From positions 1-28,248 of IMG/VR virus record IMGVR_UViG_3300025325_000921: 28,248 bases of DNA; one strand, written 5' to 3'. This document shows, in pieces, positions 13,757 to 21,752 of the stretch. Numbering within the stretch: the first letter of the stretch is position 1; every line of letters starts with the position of its first letter. The position numbers and the translations under genes were made by a program. The notes beneath the pieces were generated by a model. That model did no database searches. It was not told where the DNA came from and saw only the letters and a list, made by a program, of their open reading frames with translations. The DNA comes from a virus.

Positions 13757-14685
13757 TTGAAAAGGTGAGTAGTGTTTGTAAGCAGTGTGGGAATGAGTTT
13801 GAGCATTATCCAAGCGAGAAAAAAATATATTGTTCAAAAGTGTGTTATTTAAAAAATAAACATAAAGATAACACAAAAAGTGTTTGTAACTTTTGTCACA
13901 AAGAATTTTTGTATGGAGATCATAAAAACAGGGCTCGTATTTTTTGCTCTCATCAATGTCAACATGAGACTTCTAAGAAACAAATTAAAAATAACTGTAA
14001 AAACTGTGATAAAGAATTTGAAAGGTGCTTTTCTCAACAATCTATTTTTTGTTCTCAAAATTGTCGACGATATTTTTCAAAAGCAAAAATAGAAAGAACT
14101 ATTTGTAAGAATTGTGATCAAAAATTTCAACACAAAAAAAGTATAAAGCGTATTTTTTGTTCTGATAGATGTGCTACAGAAAAGAATAATCCTAAATTTT
14201 GGGCTACAGCTACCACAGAACAAAAAATGGAACGATTTTTAAAATATTTTAAGAAATATGTTGTCATAAAAGAAGGTTGTTGGGGTTGGGAAGGTCAATC
14301 TTGGGGAAAAGGATATGGAATGATACCTTTAGGCGAACGAATAGCAGCGCATCGATTTTCATATTTATACTATAAAAGTGCAATTACTGAAAATATGTGC
14401 GTTTGCCATACATGTGATAATAGAAAATGTTGTAATCCCGAACATCTTTTTCTTGGAACAAATAAAGACAATTTTGATGATATGGTAGCTAAAGGTCGAT
14501 ATTTTCTCAAAACTAATGGGCGTCCCCGTGCTAAATTATCCGATACAGACATCATTGAAATAAAAAAATTACTAAAAAATGGTGTTTATCAAAAAGAAAT
14601 AGCAAAACAATTTAATGTTTCGAAATCAACAATATGGGCTATCAACACGAATAAAACCTACAAAAACGTACAGGGGTCAGAATGA
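13753..14685 (+). CDS. HNH homing-type endonuclease with four zinc ribbons and C-terminal HTH
   Basis: Protein of 310 aa. Four Cys4 ribbons fill residues 9-140 (C9/C12/C27/C31, C45/C48/C65/C69, C82/C85/C100/C104, C118/C121/C136/C140). An HNH domain of the HNH_3 type follows: AAHRFSY around H200, then CHTCDNRKCCNPEHLFLGT with H219, N228 and H231, and a KGR tail. Residues about 262-305 are an HTH (LSDTDIIEIKKLL, KEIAKQFNVSKSTIWAI) for target recognition. Such enzymes are free-standing homing endonucleases of phages. Base composition is far more AT-rich than neighbouring fibre genes (27% GC in one counted line against 43%), which suggests recent transfer. It lies on the strand opposite to the late genes. 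Confidence 0.88.
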   Translation: MIEKVSSVCKQCGNEFEHYPSEKKIYCSKVCYLKNKHKDNTKSVCNFCHKEFLYGDHKNRARIFCSHQCQHETSKKQIKNNCKNCDKEFERCFSQQSIFCSQNCRRYFSKAKIERTICKNCDQKFQHKKSIKRIFCSDRCATEKNNPKFWATATTEQKMERFLKYFKKYVVIKEGCWGWEGQSWGKGYGMIPLGERIAAHRFSYLYYKSAITENMCVCHTCDNRKCCNPEHLFLGTNKDNFDDMVAKGRYFLKTNGRPRAKLSDTDIIEIKKLLKNGVYQKEIAKQFNVSKSTIWAINTNKTYKNVQGSE

Positions 14686-14858
14686 CTATACTATCCGTCT
14701 GCAGCTTTATGCTAGCACTATCAATGTTTGGAGGGCTTACCTCATTTGACGATGACACGAGCTCCGGGGATGACTCTAAGCTTGCCAAGTTTGTTGCTTA
14801 TGTCTTTTTGTGGGCTATATTCTTTGGTCTTGTTTTCTTTGCCTATCACACTAGCTAA
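14682..14858 (+). CDS. Small two-span membrane ORF at the end of the HNH cassette (tentative)
   Basis: Open frame of 58 aa overlapping the HNH stop as ATGA. It would have two hydrophobic segments (ILSVCSFMLALSMFGGL and FVAYVFLWAIFFGLVFFAY) around an acidic loop (SFDDDTSSGDDSK), which is holin-like. However, 117 nt of it lie antisense to the end of the gene at 14742-16022. The second hydrophobic segment may be only the shadow of a Lys/Asn/Glu-rich coding strand. No strong ribosome site apart from the coupled start. Confidence 0.35.
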   Translation: MTILSVCSFMLALSMFGGLTSFDDDTSSGDDSKLAKFVAYVFLWAIFFGLVFFAYHTS

Positions 14859-16022
14859 TTGTCCGAGATATTTATACATATCCTTTTGACCACCTTCTTC
14901 TACGGCAAACATCAAATCAAAAGCGTGTTTTCTAAAAGTAGGATTCAACATATAACCTACAAATGCTTCGGGGGCTCTGATAACGGGCACAGCAATTTTA
15001 GCAAAATTCTGAGCATTCCCCGGTAGTTTAGGAAATTTATCGACTAAACGTTCAGCCCAATCTGCTACCGGCTGTCTTAAATGTTCAGCTATTTTTAACT
15101 TATCACCCGAACTTACCGCATTCCAATATTTTGGATTAATTATCTTCGCTTCTTCTCCAAGAATAGTAGCATTGATTGCTTTGCGAGTCTTTGTAGCTAA
15201 AGCACTAAACCCGGCATTCTTAAGATCTGAGTATGCTTCTGATAAAGCGGTTCTTGTATCAAATAATTTACCTAACGATACTTTCCCAATACCGGATTGC
15301 GCATTTTCTAGTGATTTATTTAAATTTTCTAAAACTGTACGTTGTGCCGGTTTAATAGCTGCATTATATTTACGTTCTATTTCAGTAAATATTGGTTTAA
15401 GAGGTTCAGAACTTACTTGTGAAGCAACTGCTCCAGGGCCACCCTCGCCAGCAGATTCATAGGCAATAGAAGCTTTCTTTCCTAATCCAGACCTTGTAGC
15501 AGCTCCATATCCACCTTCTGTGATCATCTGAGCAATGTTTTGACCCATAGGTCCAAAGCCTGCCGATCTCGCTCCTGTTGCTCCTAACAAGCCAAGACCA
15601 GTACGGCCTAGTGTTTGCGGATTAACACCACCCATAGCAATAAAAGGTGACTGTTCAGTTCCTCGTTGTAAAAGATACTCAAGGGGATTTTGTGGTTCGT
15701 GCTGTAGGGCTGTTGGAAACTTTTTTTCAAGCTGTTGAGGGATTTGCCCAAGGGGACCCTTTACTGTTTCAGGCAATCCCATTTTAAGTAATTCTTTGGT
15801 GTGTAGTTTCCCGCCACTAAGATAATCAGCTAAAAGAACGGGGCTTGAAATTAACATCCCTAAACCACCCTCTATGCCACCAACTAACCCGCTGACACCT
15901 TTAGCGGCACCTAACGCGCCAGTACTTAGGGCACTCCCTAAAGAACTAAGAAATCCTTGCTGGGGTTGTTGAGGTTGCTGTTCTGGTAATACGCGAGCAC
16001 CTTGGATAACTTTAAGAGCCAC
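14742..16022 (-). CDS. Candidate DNA-ejection / internal virion protein (426 aa)
   Basis: Starts at GTG with AAAGGG 6 nt upstream and overlaps the previous gene by 11 nt. It has a Gln-rich leader (LPEQQPQQPQQG) and a Gly/Ala-rich hydrophobic stretch (about residues 25-70, including LGAAKGVSGLVGGIEGGLGM) typical of proteins that enter membranes. A long helical body follows (PAQRTVLENLNKSLENAQSG, SALATKTRKAINATILGEEA). The motif VI-x-GARV occurs at both ends (residues 5-11 and near the C-terminus). Podoviruses carry three ejected proteins in adjacent genes, and this gene with the next two fits that pattern. No sequence family is recognised. Confidence 0.65.
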   Translation of the reverse strand: MALKVIQGARVLPEQQPQQPQQGFLSSLGSALSTGALGAAKGVSGLVGGIEGGLGMLISSPVLLADYLSGGKLHTKELLKMGLPETVKGPLGQIPQQLEKKFPTALQHEPQNPLEYLLQRGTEQSPFIAMGGVNPQTLGRTGLGLLGATGARSAGFGPMGQNIAQMITEGGYGAATRSGLGKKASIAYESAGEGGPGAVASQVSSEPLKPIFTEIERKYNAAIKPAQRTVLENLNKSLENAQSGIGKVSLGKLFDTRTALSEAYSDLKNAGFSALATKTRKAINATILGEEAKIINPKYWNAVSSGDKLKIAEHLRQPVADWAERLVDKFPKLPGNAQNFAKIAVPVIRAPEAFVGYMLNPTFRKHAFDLMFAVEEGGQKDMYKYLGQLASVIGKENKTKEYSPQKDISNKLGKLRVIPGARVIVK

Positions 16023-17118
16023 GAGCTACCCTTTCAGCTGAAACCTCTACCGGTTGACCATTAACAATGTGATAGTATTTACCTGAGTCTTCATCTTGAA
16101 GAACTTGTCCCTCTTGATATTGACCTTCTTTAGATTCGCCCAAAAGACCCTGTTGTTTCATTGCCTTTCTAACTTGAGCTGCAAGTTGCTTTGGTTCTAT
16201 ACCTTTGTTTTGTGCTACAAGTTGATCTCTGATTTCACCTTCTTTAAGTGATCGATCAGCCATCTCCATTATATGCTCAATTGTTTTGCGTTGAGTCTCA
16301 GGGTCTTGGCTAGAAGTTGGTTTAAGATTCTGTGCAAATTTAATTTTAAAGTTTGTAGCAGGGCCGCGCATAGCCGCTATAAGATTCTTCGCGAGTTCAT
16401 CACTCAAGCGATTAAACTCGATTGTCTCCTGGTTCTGTAGCACATTAGGCACATATTTACCCTTTAAGCGTGTAGCCACTTTACCTGTTTTCCAGATATC
16501 CATCATCTGTTGAGCAATGGCTTTTGATTCTTGTGCAATAGGGAGACGCTCATCTAAAGCTTTATTATAAGGCAGATTAGCTTTAGTAATATTTTCTTGC
16601 TCACGCTCTTGGCGTTTAAACTGCAGTTCTTTTTGTTTTTCCTGACGCGAAATATCAAGTTCTTGTTTTTTTAAACCAAGTTCTGCAAGCTTTGTCGCTT
16701 GCATTTGGTTTAAACCACTTGTACCTAATCCGGTAGGCATTTGTGGCTGTTGAGTCGCTGGCTGCCCTTGTTGTTGACCACCTAAAAGACCTTGAAGAGA
16801 TTGTAAATAAGCAGTATTTTGAGGGGCCGCAAGCTTCTGTTTAACCAACTCATTAAGGGCCTGTGGCGGCAACATAGCAAGCTGTTGAGATTCTTGTGGT
16901 GTAAATCCAAGAGCACCAAGACCCTGTGAAACGTTAGCTGCTTGTTGTTGCTGCTGTTGTTGAGCAAAGCGTAATTCTTGTTGTTTTTGCATCTGACCAA
17001 GTTTATGCTGTGCGAGCATCTGTAGTCCAGTTTGAATACCAGGCATTGTGCTTTCAGCTATTCCACTGAGTGGCGATTGTATTTGTGGGATAGATCCTGA
17101 AAAAAGTGGTAAAGCCAT
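16012..17118 (-). CDS. Candidate ejection protein, Gln-rich and coiled-coil (368 aa)
   Basis: Residues about 40-60 are Gln/Leu-rich, with a run of seven Gln. Residues about 105-200 contain further Gln-rich sequence and a charged coiled coil (KKQELDISRQEKQKELQFKR). The C-terminal half is helical and ends in a small strand region (DSGKYYHIVNGQPVEVSAE). No signal peptide. GGAGAT precedes the ATG. Composition and its place between two Gly/Ala-rich proteins suggest an internal virion protein forming part of the DNA-delivery conduit. Unrecognised at family level. Confidence 0.65.
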   Translation of the reverse strand: MALPLFSGSIPQIQSPLSGIAESTMPGIQTGLQMLAQHKLGQMQKQQELRFAQQQQQQQAANVSQGLGALGFTPQESQQLAMLPPQALNELVKQKLAAPQNTAYLQSLQGLLGGQQQGQPATQQPQMPTGLGTSGLNQMQATKLAELGLKKQELDISRQEKQKELQFKRQEREQENITKANLPYNKALDERLPIAQESKAIAQQMMDIWKTGKVATRLKGKYVPNVLQNQETIEFNRLSDELAKNLIAAMRGPATNFKIKFAQNLKPTSSQDPETQRKTIEHIMEMADRSLKEGEIRDQLVAQNKGIEPKQLAAQVRKAMKQQGLLGESKEGQYQEGQVLQDEDSGKYYHIVNGQPVEVSAERVARGS

Positions 17119-17121
17119 TGT

Positions 17122-17784
17122 TTATCTCCAACCATAAGGATTTGAGGATGTTCCACCAAGCCAACCTAAGCCGCCTTGAGGCTGTTGCTGCCCGCCCATT
17201 CCTCTTAAAGCTAAAAGAGGTGCAAGAGAACCAAACATTTGACCTGAAGTTTGTCCTAATGTTTGCCAACCGCTTGGTTGTTGATAAGGGATTGTTTGCA
17301 TTGTTGGCTGCATTCCCATCTGTAACAACTGAGACAGAATATTTCCACGTTGTCCTTGTTCTTGAAGTCCTAAACCAGCACGTTGGAGTCCGTACGAACT
17401 ACGAAGCCCAGCCAAATCACTTTCAAGCCCAGCTCCGCTTTGGCCCAAGCTTTGAGTAAAGGCTGACGATCCTTGTGATCCGCCAGTTCCCATTGAGGAA
17501 AATCGCTCAGCCAGCGACGGAATCGTACTCTCCTGCCAGCCTTTACGTGCTTGATTTTCAATCCCGCCGAAGTCAAGACCCTGCAGCATCGAGGGTTGTC
17601 CAAGAAGACCTTGTAACCCTGATAAGCCTGCTTGGCCGCCCTGACGGAAAAGTTGTTCTTGCCAATCAGGAACAGTGGGCATCTGTTGCGACTGAATCCC
17701 CTTGTTGCCACCAAAAAAAGAGCCTATTCCCCCTGCAACGGTACCTGCTGCACTTAAAAGTGTGGCCAGAGTCAATGGGTCCAT
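17122..17784 (-). CDS. Candidate ejection protein with hydrophobic N-terminus (220 aa)
   Basis: The N-terminal segment (LATLLSAAGTVAGGIGSFFGG) is a glycine-zipper-like hydrophobic stretch, common in ejected phage proteins that insert into host membranes. The rest is rich in Gln, Gly and Ser (SQGSSAFTQSLGQSGAG, GGQQQPQGGLGWLGG) with little charge. It is the first of the three-gene ejection-like set and has its own candidate promoter. TAGGAGAT precedes the ATG. Role inferred from composition and context. Confidence 0.65.
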   Translation of the reverse strand: MDPLTLATLLSAAGTVAGGIGSFFGGNKGIQSQQMPTVPDWQEQLFRQGGQAGLSGLQGLLGQPSMLQGLDFGGIENQARKGWQESTIPSLAERFSSMGTGGSQGSSAFTQSLGQSGAGLESDLAGLRSSYGLQRAGLGLQEQGQRGNILSQLLQMGMQPTMQTIPYQQPSGWQTLGQTSGQMFGSLAPLLALRGMGGQQQPQGGLGWLGGTSSNPYGWR

Positions 17785-17822
17785 GATAATTATCTCCTAG
17801 TTAAAACTTGTTACTCTGAAGT

Positions 17823-17852
17823 ATGATAACGCATATCACTTAAAAGACTCAA
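17823..17852 (-). promoter_or_regulatory. Candidate leftward promoter of the ejection-protein genes
   Basis: On the minus strand, TTGAGT (plus 17847-17852) and TATCAT (17823-17828) are 18 nt apart. The -10 overlaps a TATGAT (17822-17827) that could serve the plus-strand gene at 17863, whose own -35 is poor. The gap lies between divergent genes. Confidence 0.4.
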
Positions 17853-17862
17853 GGAGAACTTT

Positions 17863-18393
17863 ATGGCAGGATCGTGGCCAAGTAATGTAAATCCCGGAAA
17901 CTTTATTCCGTCTACATCTGATATAACCTCACTGGACACAAACTCTTCTGAGTTTAAAATCCGCTTGTACCAAATTCTTAATTCTCATGCTCTCGCCCTC
18001 AATCAAAAGTCATCAGGACTTTATCAGTTTGATGAAACCGTTGATAATAACCTCTGGGCGCCTATTCCAGCAACAGTAGACTCAACAGCAGCTCAAACAG
18101 CCACTCAAAGGGCTGAGTTTAGAAAGGTATTTGTTATGCCTGCTTTAGTTAATGCGGGGCAAGTTGAGCTTGAGCATGGTATTGATTTTAATTCTGATGT
18201 CACTTTTGTTCATATCTATGGGACTGCTACCGACTCAACAACACCACAAGCACGACCATTGCCCTACGCTTCAACTACGGGCAATAATGCAGAACTATGG
18301 CTTGATGGGACTAAGATATACATAAAGACAACAGGCGCGGGATGGTCAACATTTACCAAGGTTAGGGTGGTTGTTGCGCTTTTAAAAAATTAA
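17863..18393 (+). CDS. Unknown 176-aa beta-rich protein on the strand opposite to the late genes
   Basis: AAGGAGA precedes the ATG. The N-terminal region is polar with a helix (SEFKIRLYQILNSHALALNQ). The C-terminal two thirds look like a beta sandwich (RKVFVMPALVNAGQVELEHG, VTFVHIYGTATD, AELWLDGTKIYIKTT, VRVVVALLKN). That style resembles virion-associated carbohydrate-binding or decoration proteins. It is followed by a strong plus-strand terminator and preceded by a short divergent gap, so it is a separate transcription unit inside the late region. No family recognised. Confidence 0.7.
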   Translation: MAGSWPSNVNPGNFIPSTSDITSLDTNSSEFKIRLYQILNSHALALNQKSSGLYQFDETVDNNLWAPIPATVDSTAAQTATQRAEFRKVFVMPALVNAGQVELEHGIDFNSDVTFVHIYGTATDSTTPQARPLPYASTTGNNAELWLDGTKIYIKTTGAGWSTFTKVRVVVALLKN

Positions 18394-18449
18394 ATGGTAT
18401 CTTGAAAGAAGTGAGACCCTCTTCACGAGATCACTACTCTCCTTTTTTT

Positions 18450-18483
18450 TCACGGTGGCAAAGGCTGCCGTGATTTTTATTTT
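18450..18483 (+). terminator. Rho-independent terminator of the 176-aa gene
   Basis: TCACGGTGGC and GCTGCCGTGA form a 10-bp stem (two G-T wobbles) around AAAG (18450-18473), followed by TTTTTATTTT. It acts only on the plus strand, and its T-tract covers the stop codon of the endolysin gene on the other strand. The 83-nt gap holds nothing else. Confidence 0.8.
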
Positions 18484-18812
18484 ACGTTCATTTCAAAATG
18501 CCCGTGGTCTTTGCGTTTAAATCTACCACCATGCCTGTTGTCGATGTGTAGCGTAGTCCAGTAGTCTCCGAATCTTTTGTAATACTTTCCATCGGTCAGA
18601 TACCTACCCTCAGCATCAAATAAGTTAAGATCGATAGCCAAACGCTTGCAATGGAGCGAATCCTTAATACCTTTACCCTGAGCTTCATAGAGGGCGGCGG
18701 TTTCAGGTGGGCGATATGCATCACCAAGTGTACAGTAGTAGCCTGACTTGAAGATATATTCGATAAGACGCGCAACATTACGGGCGAACATCGCCTGATT
18801 CTGCCAAAGCAT
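18477..18812 (-). CDS. M15-family peptidoglycan peptidase, phage endolysin
   Basis: Protein of 111 aa with the compact M15 catalytic core. GDAYRPPETAALY (R34) leads to the first zinc site DSLHCKRLAIDLN (H54, D61), and DHGHFEMN gives the last zinc ligand (H105) near the C-terminus. The order S-x-H-x4-A-x-D then G-H-F-E is that of L-alanyl-D-glutamate or D-Ala-D-Ala peptidases. It would cut peptide stems or cross-links of the host wall at lysis. No signal peptide or cell-wall-binding domain, so it needs a holin. The start overlaps the previous stop as TAATG. Confidence 0.88.
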   Translation of the reverse strand: MLWQNQAMFARNVARLIEYIFKSGYYCTLGDAYRPPETAALYEAQGKGIKDSLHCKRLAIDLNLFDAEGRYLTDGKYYKRFGDYWTTLHIDNRHGGRFKRKDHGHFEMNVK

Positions 18813-21088
18813 TACTGATACCTATAGCTTGTTGGCATTGCATAAAAGAGCATTGCGTGTAATTCCATTGGAGACCAAGCAACTGCTGAAAGGGTGCCTG
18901 TTACTGTATCATAAGTCGTAGTGATCATCTGATCATTATTAAGATAGATACGCAGCTGCACCACTTCACCTTCAGCTTGTAGATATATAGGGTGCCAAAG
19001 ACGATCCCTATTGGCCTCAGACGGCACGGACGCATAAGGTGAAGTCTCAAGTATAGACGTACCTAAAGTAACTCCCGGAACCGTTGTTTGAGCCAAGACA
19101 CCGGTAGATGATGTTGATAACAGAAAATCAATAGCAAGTTGTCCGTTTGTGGTTCTATCCACCAGAAAATCAACACGGGGAACAAAGATGTTTCTTCCGG
19201 GTGCTTCTTGTGCAAAGAAGTTATATTGCTTAGTGAGAATATCAATTTGAGATACTCGAGAGATCATACCAGCACCGGTATACGTACCCGTATCAAAATC
19301 ATCACCAGGATCAATCACAAACGTGTCTCTTGTTGGAGTCTCGTCAACTCTATAGACACCTTGATAATCTGCGTCTAGCGTGAATCCTTGTGGGTGTTCT
19401 ATAGCAACATAATCACCTTCTTTAAGGTTATGATTAATTGCCGTAACTGTTCCTGAAAGAGTAATGCCGAGCATTGAGAGCGATTCTTCATTGCGGTCTT
19501 CAAGGGTATCGATAATAAACGTATATCCTTGTTGATTGCCTGCGAGTATATTCCTGAAGCGGGCTTGTAGTGTTGGCGAGTTCCAAGCGGCTGACATTGT
19601 TTGCCACTCAGCTGATATTGAACCCCATGTTGCTGCCGTTTGCTGGTTAAAATACCCTAAAGCGGTAAAGCAGTCATCGTTTTGTGCCCATGTCTGATTG
19701 GTATAGTTGAAGACGAGTATACGGTTTGGGTAGATATCATTTTGATTTTCTACCTGTATCGTTGATGCCGGATAAGACCAGTAAACAAGTTCCTTAAAAT
19801 AGTCTCTTATCCCTGCGACTCGAGCGGTCCCATCATTAACCTGAGAAATAGTAAATACTTCATCAGGGATAGCCATATCAATACGGCTAACATTGACACC
19901 GTTACACTCATGTACACCTACTTGACCAATACCAAGTACCGTCTTATCAAAGGGAACCTCAGAAAAAGTTGATTGTGCACCAAGCTCTGTATTGAGTTGT
20001 TGCCAGATCAATGGAAGTACGGGATTCTCAGTATACACAAGCTCCCACGTTGAATTAAGACAGAAAACAATAAGGCGATCACGTAAAATCTGTGCAGTCA
20101 TAATCGGATCTTGTGTCGGTGCGTCTATGTATCCACCCTTACCAACTTTTTGTTCATTCCACGCATCAGCTTCAAGGGCTGAACCATTTTGAGAGAAACG
20201 ACAACGGTTAACAAAATTTGGCGTATTAACACCTACTTCTTCGTAGGTGTTTAATAAGATCAGTCGATTCTTAAATGAGAGAATAATCCGTGCGCTTTTA
20301 ATCTTCTTCCCGGCATTATTATAGACCGGCTCAAAATAATCCCACTCATTAGCAACTACATCAAACGTACGCATACGATCAGCGACATTAAAGTTAGTTA
20401 CAAAAAGACACGGGCTGCTTGCTGCTGCCGCCTGATATGTTTCACCCCAAAAGAACTGTGAGTCTGAGCCTGTCCATGTTGCAGCTCCTGCAACTGTCGC
20501 AGTGCTTAAACGATTCCAGCCTTCAAATCCCGCTGCGCCTTCACGCTGATAGGCAAACTGTGTATCAAAGGCAAACGTTGAGTAGTTATTTATCTCACCC
20601 TTTTCATAAACAATAAGACCCATGACAGGAGTTGCCGGATAAAAATAAACATCGGTTAATGCAGTAGTTCCGTTAATAACAACTGCACCGGTAGTTGTAT
20701 TATAAGTAGCTGTTGTTGCTGTCCCATACTTCAACATTGTTGCGGGAACTCCTGCAACATCAACAGTAAATATATAAGTACCAACAGAGAACATCTGGCC
20801 TATAGTTCCGGCAGTAATAACACCGGGAACAGTAGCTGAAAAATTACCAATGCCGCCCCCAAGATCAGACGTAGTCCCAATCTTTACCCTCAACCGTGAA
20901 TACAGTTGTTGCTCTATTACGGGAACAGTTGTATTCATGAAACGTGAACCAAAACGCTTTACTATACGCCCCCTAAAGCAATAAGCATTGGTTAGTTGAG
21001 CAAAAGCTCTGTCGGGAATTAACCATGGTTTTACGTTGGTTTGTATACCACCATCAACGGGAGCAATAAGTATGCGTTGTTGTGCCAT
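18812..21088 (-). CDS. Large virion protein, tail hub/nozzle candidate with FCCH-like module
   Basis: Protein of 758 aa from the ATG at 21088 with AAAGGC upstream; a TTG start 24 nt earlier is unlikely. The N-terminus (LIAPVDGGIQTNVKPWLIPD, AFAQLTNAYCFRGRIVKRFG) is of a type I know from uncharacterised podovirus tail proteins. The body is beta-rich with many Trp and Tyr. A region near residues 540-600 (GTVTAINHNLKEGDYVAIEH, then YQGVYRVDETPTRDTFVID) has the form often matched to the FCCH domain of ubiquitin-activating enzymes in phage annotation, a fold similarity only. Size and place between connector genes and endolysin suggest the tail nozzle or hub. Confidence 0.7.
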   Translation of the reverse strand: MAQQRILIAPVDGGIQTNVKPWLIPDRAFAQLTNAYCFRGRIVKRFGSRFMNTTVPVIEQQLYSRLRVKIGTTSDLGGGIGNFSATVPGVITAGTIGQMFSVGTYIFTVDVAGVPATMLKYGTATTATYNTTTGAVVINGTTALTDVYFYPATPVMGLIVYEKGEINNYSTFAFDTQFAYQREGAAGFEGWNRLSTATVAGAATWTGSDSQFFWGETYQAAAASSPCLFVTNFNVADRMRTFDVVANEWDYFEPVYNNAGKKIKSARIILSFKNRLILLNTYEEVGVNTPNFVNRCRFSQNGSALEADAWNEQKVGKGGYIDAPTQDPIMTAQILRDRLIVFCLNSTWELVYTENPVLPLIWQQLNTELGAQSTFSEVPFDKTVLGIGQVGVHECNGVNVSRIDMAIPDEVFTISQVNDGTARVAGIRDYFKELVYWSYPASTIQVENQNDIYPNRILVFNYTNQTWAQNDDCFTALGYFNQQTAATWGSISAEWQTMSAAWNSPTLQARFRNILAGNQQGYTFIIDTLEDRNEESLSMLGITLSGTVTAINHNLKEGDYVAIEHPQGFTLDADYQGVYRVDETPTRDTFVIDPGDDFDTGTYTGAGMISRVSQIDILTKQYNFFAQEAPGRNIFVPRVDFLVDRTTNGQLAIDFLLSTSSTGVLAQTTVPGVTLGTSILETSPYASVPSEANRDRLWHPIYLQAEGEVVQLRIYLNNDQMITTTYDTVTGTLSAVAWSPMELHAMLFYAMPTSYRYQ

Positions 21089-21089
21089 G

Positions 21090-21743
21090 TTAATAGCCTT
21101 TACCTGTGGCAAACCAATAAATAGAAGTATCTTGTAATGTAGCCGAACCGTCCATTCTGCTTAAAGAAACCTGGAAAGTCGTTGTTGTTAATGCTGCTGG
21201 ACGCGCTAAAACAACCTCAGCGTTTCTAAGCGATGGAGTATTGGCAGCAGGATTAAATACTGAAACCTGCACATTATAAACTGCTGTAAAAGCAGGAATT
21301 GTTCCTGCTCCAACAGGATATGTTATTGTGATAGTTGAGCCAGGGGTTGAGCCTAAGGCTCTGGTTCCCCATTTAAATAGAATTCCACCGGGTAAAAATG
21401 CCCATCCATTTTCGTTAGCCAAACTTGCAGTTATGGGTATACCTTTGCCCGTTTCATTCATTATGCAAACTTCTTTAGTTGCTAATGTTGCCGCTTCACC
21501 GGCTACCGAACTCGGCTGTTTATAATAAATATTTGCATAAGAAGCTACTCCGGTTGGTGTAGTATTCACAGGCATGGTGATAAGATTATGCATCCCCGCA
21601 TCTGCAGAAGCACCTCCTAACCCAACATGATTAATCGAAAACTCATCGCTAATAGATGAAAAGTTTGTCCTGATTAACGGCTGAGTCGCATTAATCTTCT
21701 GATCTGCTTTCGGTGTGTCATAATAAGTAAATGGACCTGGCAT
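21090..21743 (-). CDS. Tail-knob or short fibre protein (217 aa)
   Basis: The N-terminus (PFTYYDTPKADQKINATQPL) resembles virion-attachment segments. The C-terminal part (ENGWAFLPGGILFKWGTRAL, AVYNVQVSVFNPA, ending SIYWFATGKGY) follows the pattern of gp53-like tail-fibre C-terminal domains: W-x-x-LP-x-G-x-x-x-KWG, then F/Y-x-x-V, then W-x-A-x-G. It is probably an appendage of the tail knob. GAGGAG precedes the ATG. Confidence 0.7.
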   Translation of the reverse strand: MPGPFTYYDTPKADQKINATQPLIRTNFSSISDEFSINHVGLGGASADAGMHNLITMPVNTTPTGVASYANIYYKQPSSVAGEAATLATKEVCIMNETGKGIPITASLANENGWAFLPGGILFKWGTRALGSTPGSTITITYPVGAGTIPAFTAVYNVQVSVFNPAANTPSLRNAEVVLARPAALTTTTFQVSLSRMDGSATLQDTSIYWFATGKGY

Positions 21744-21752
21744 AGTATCTCC

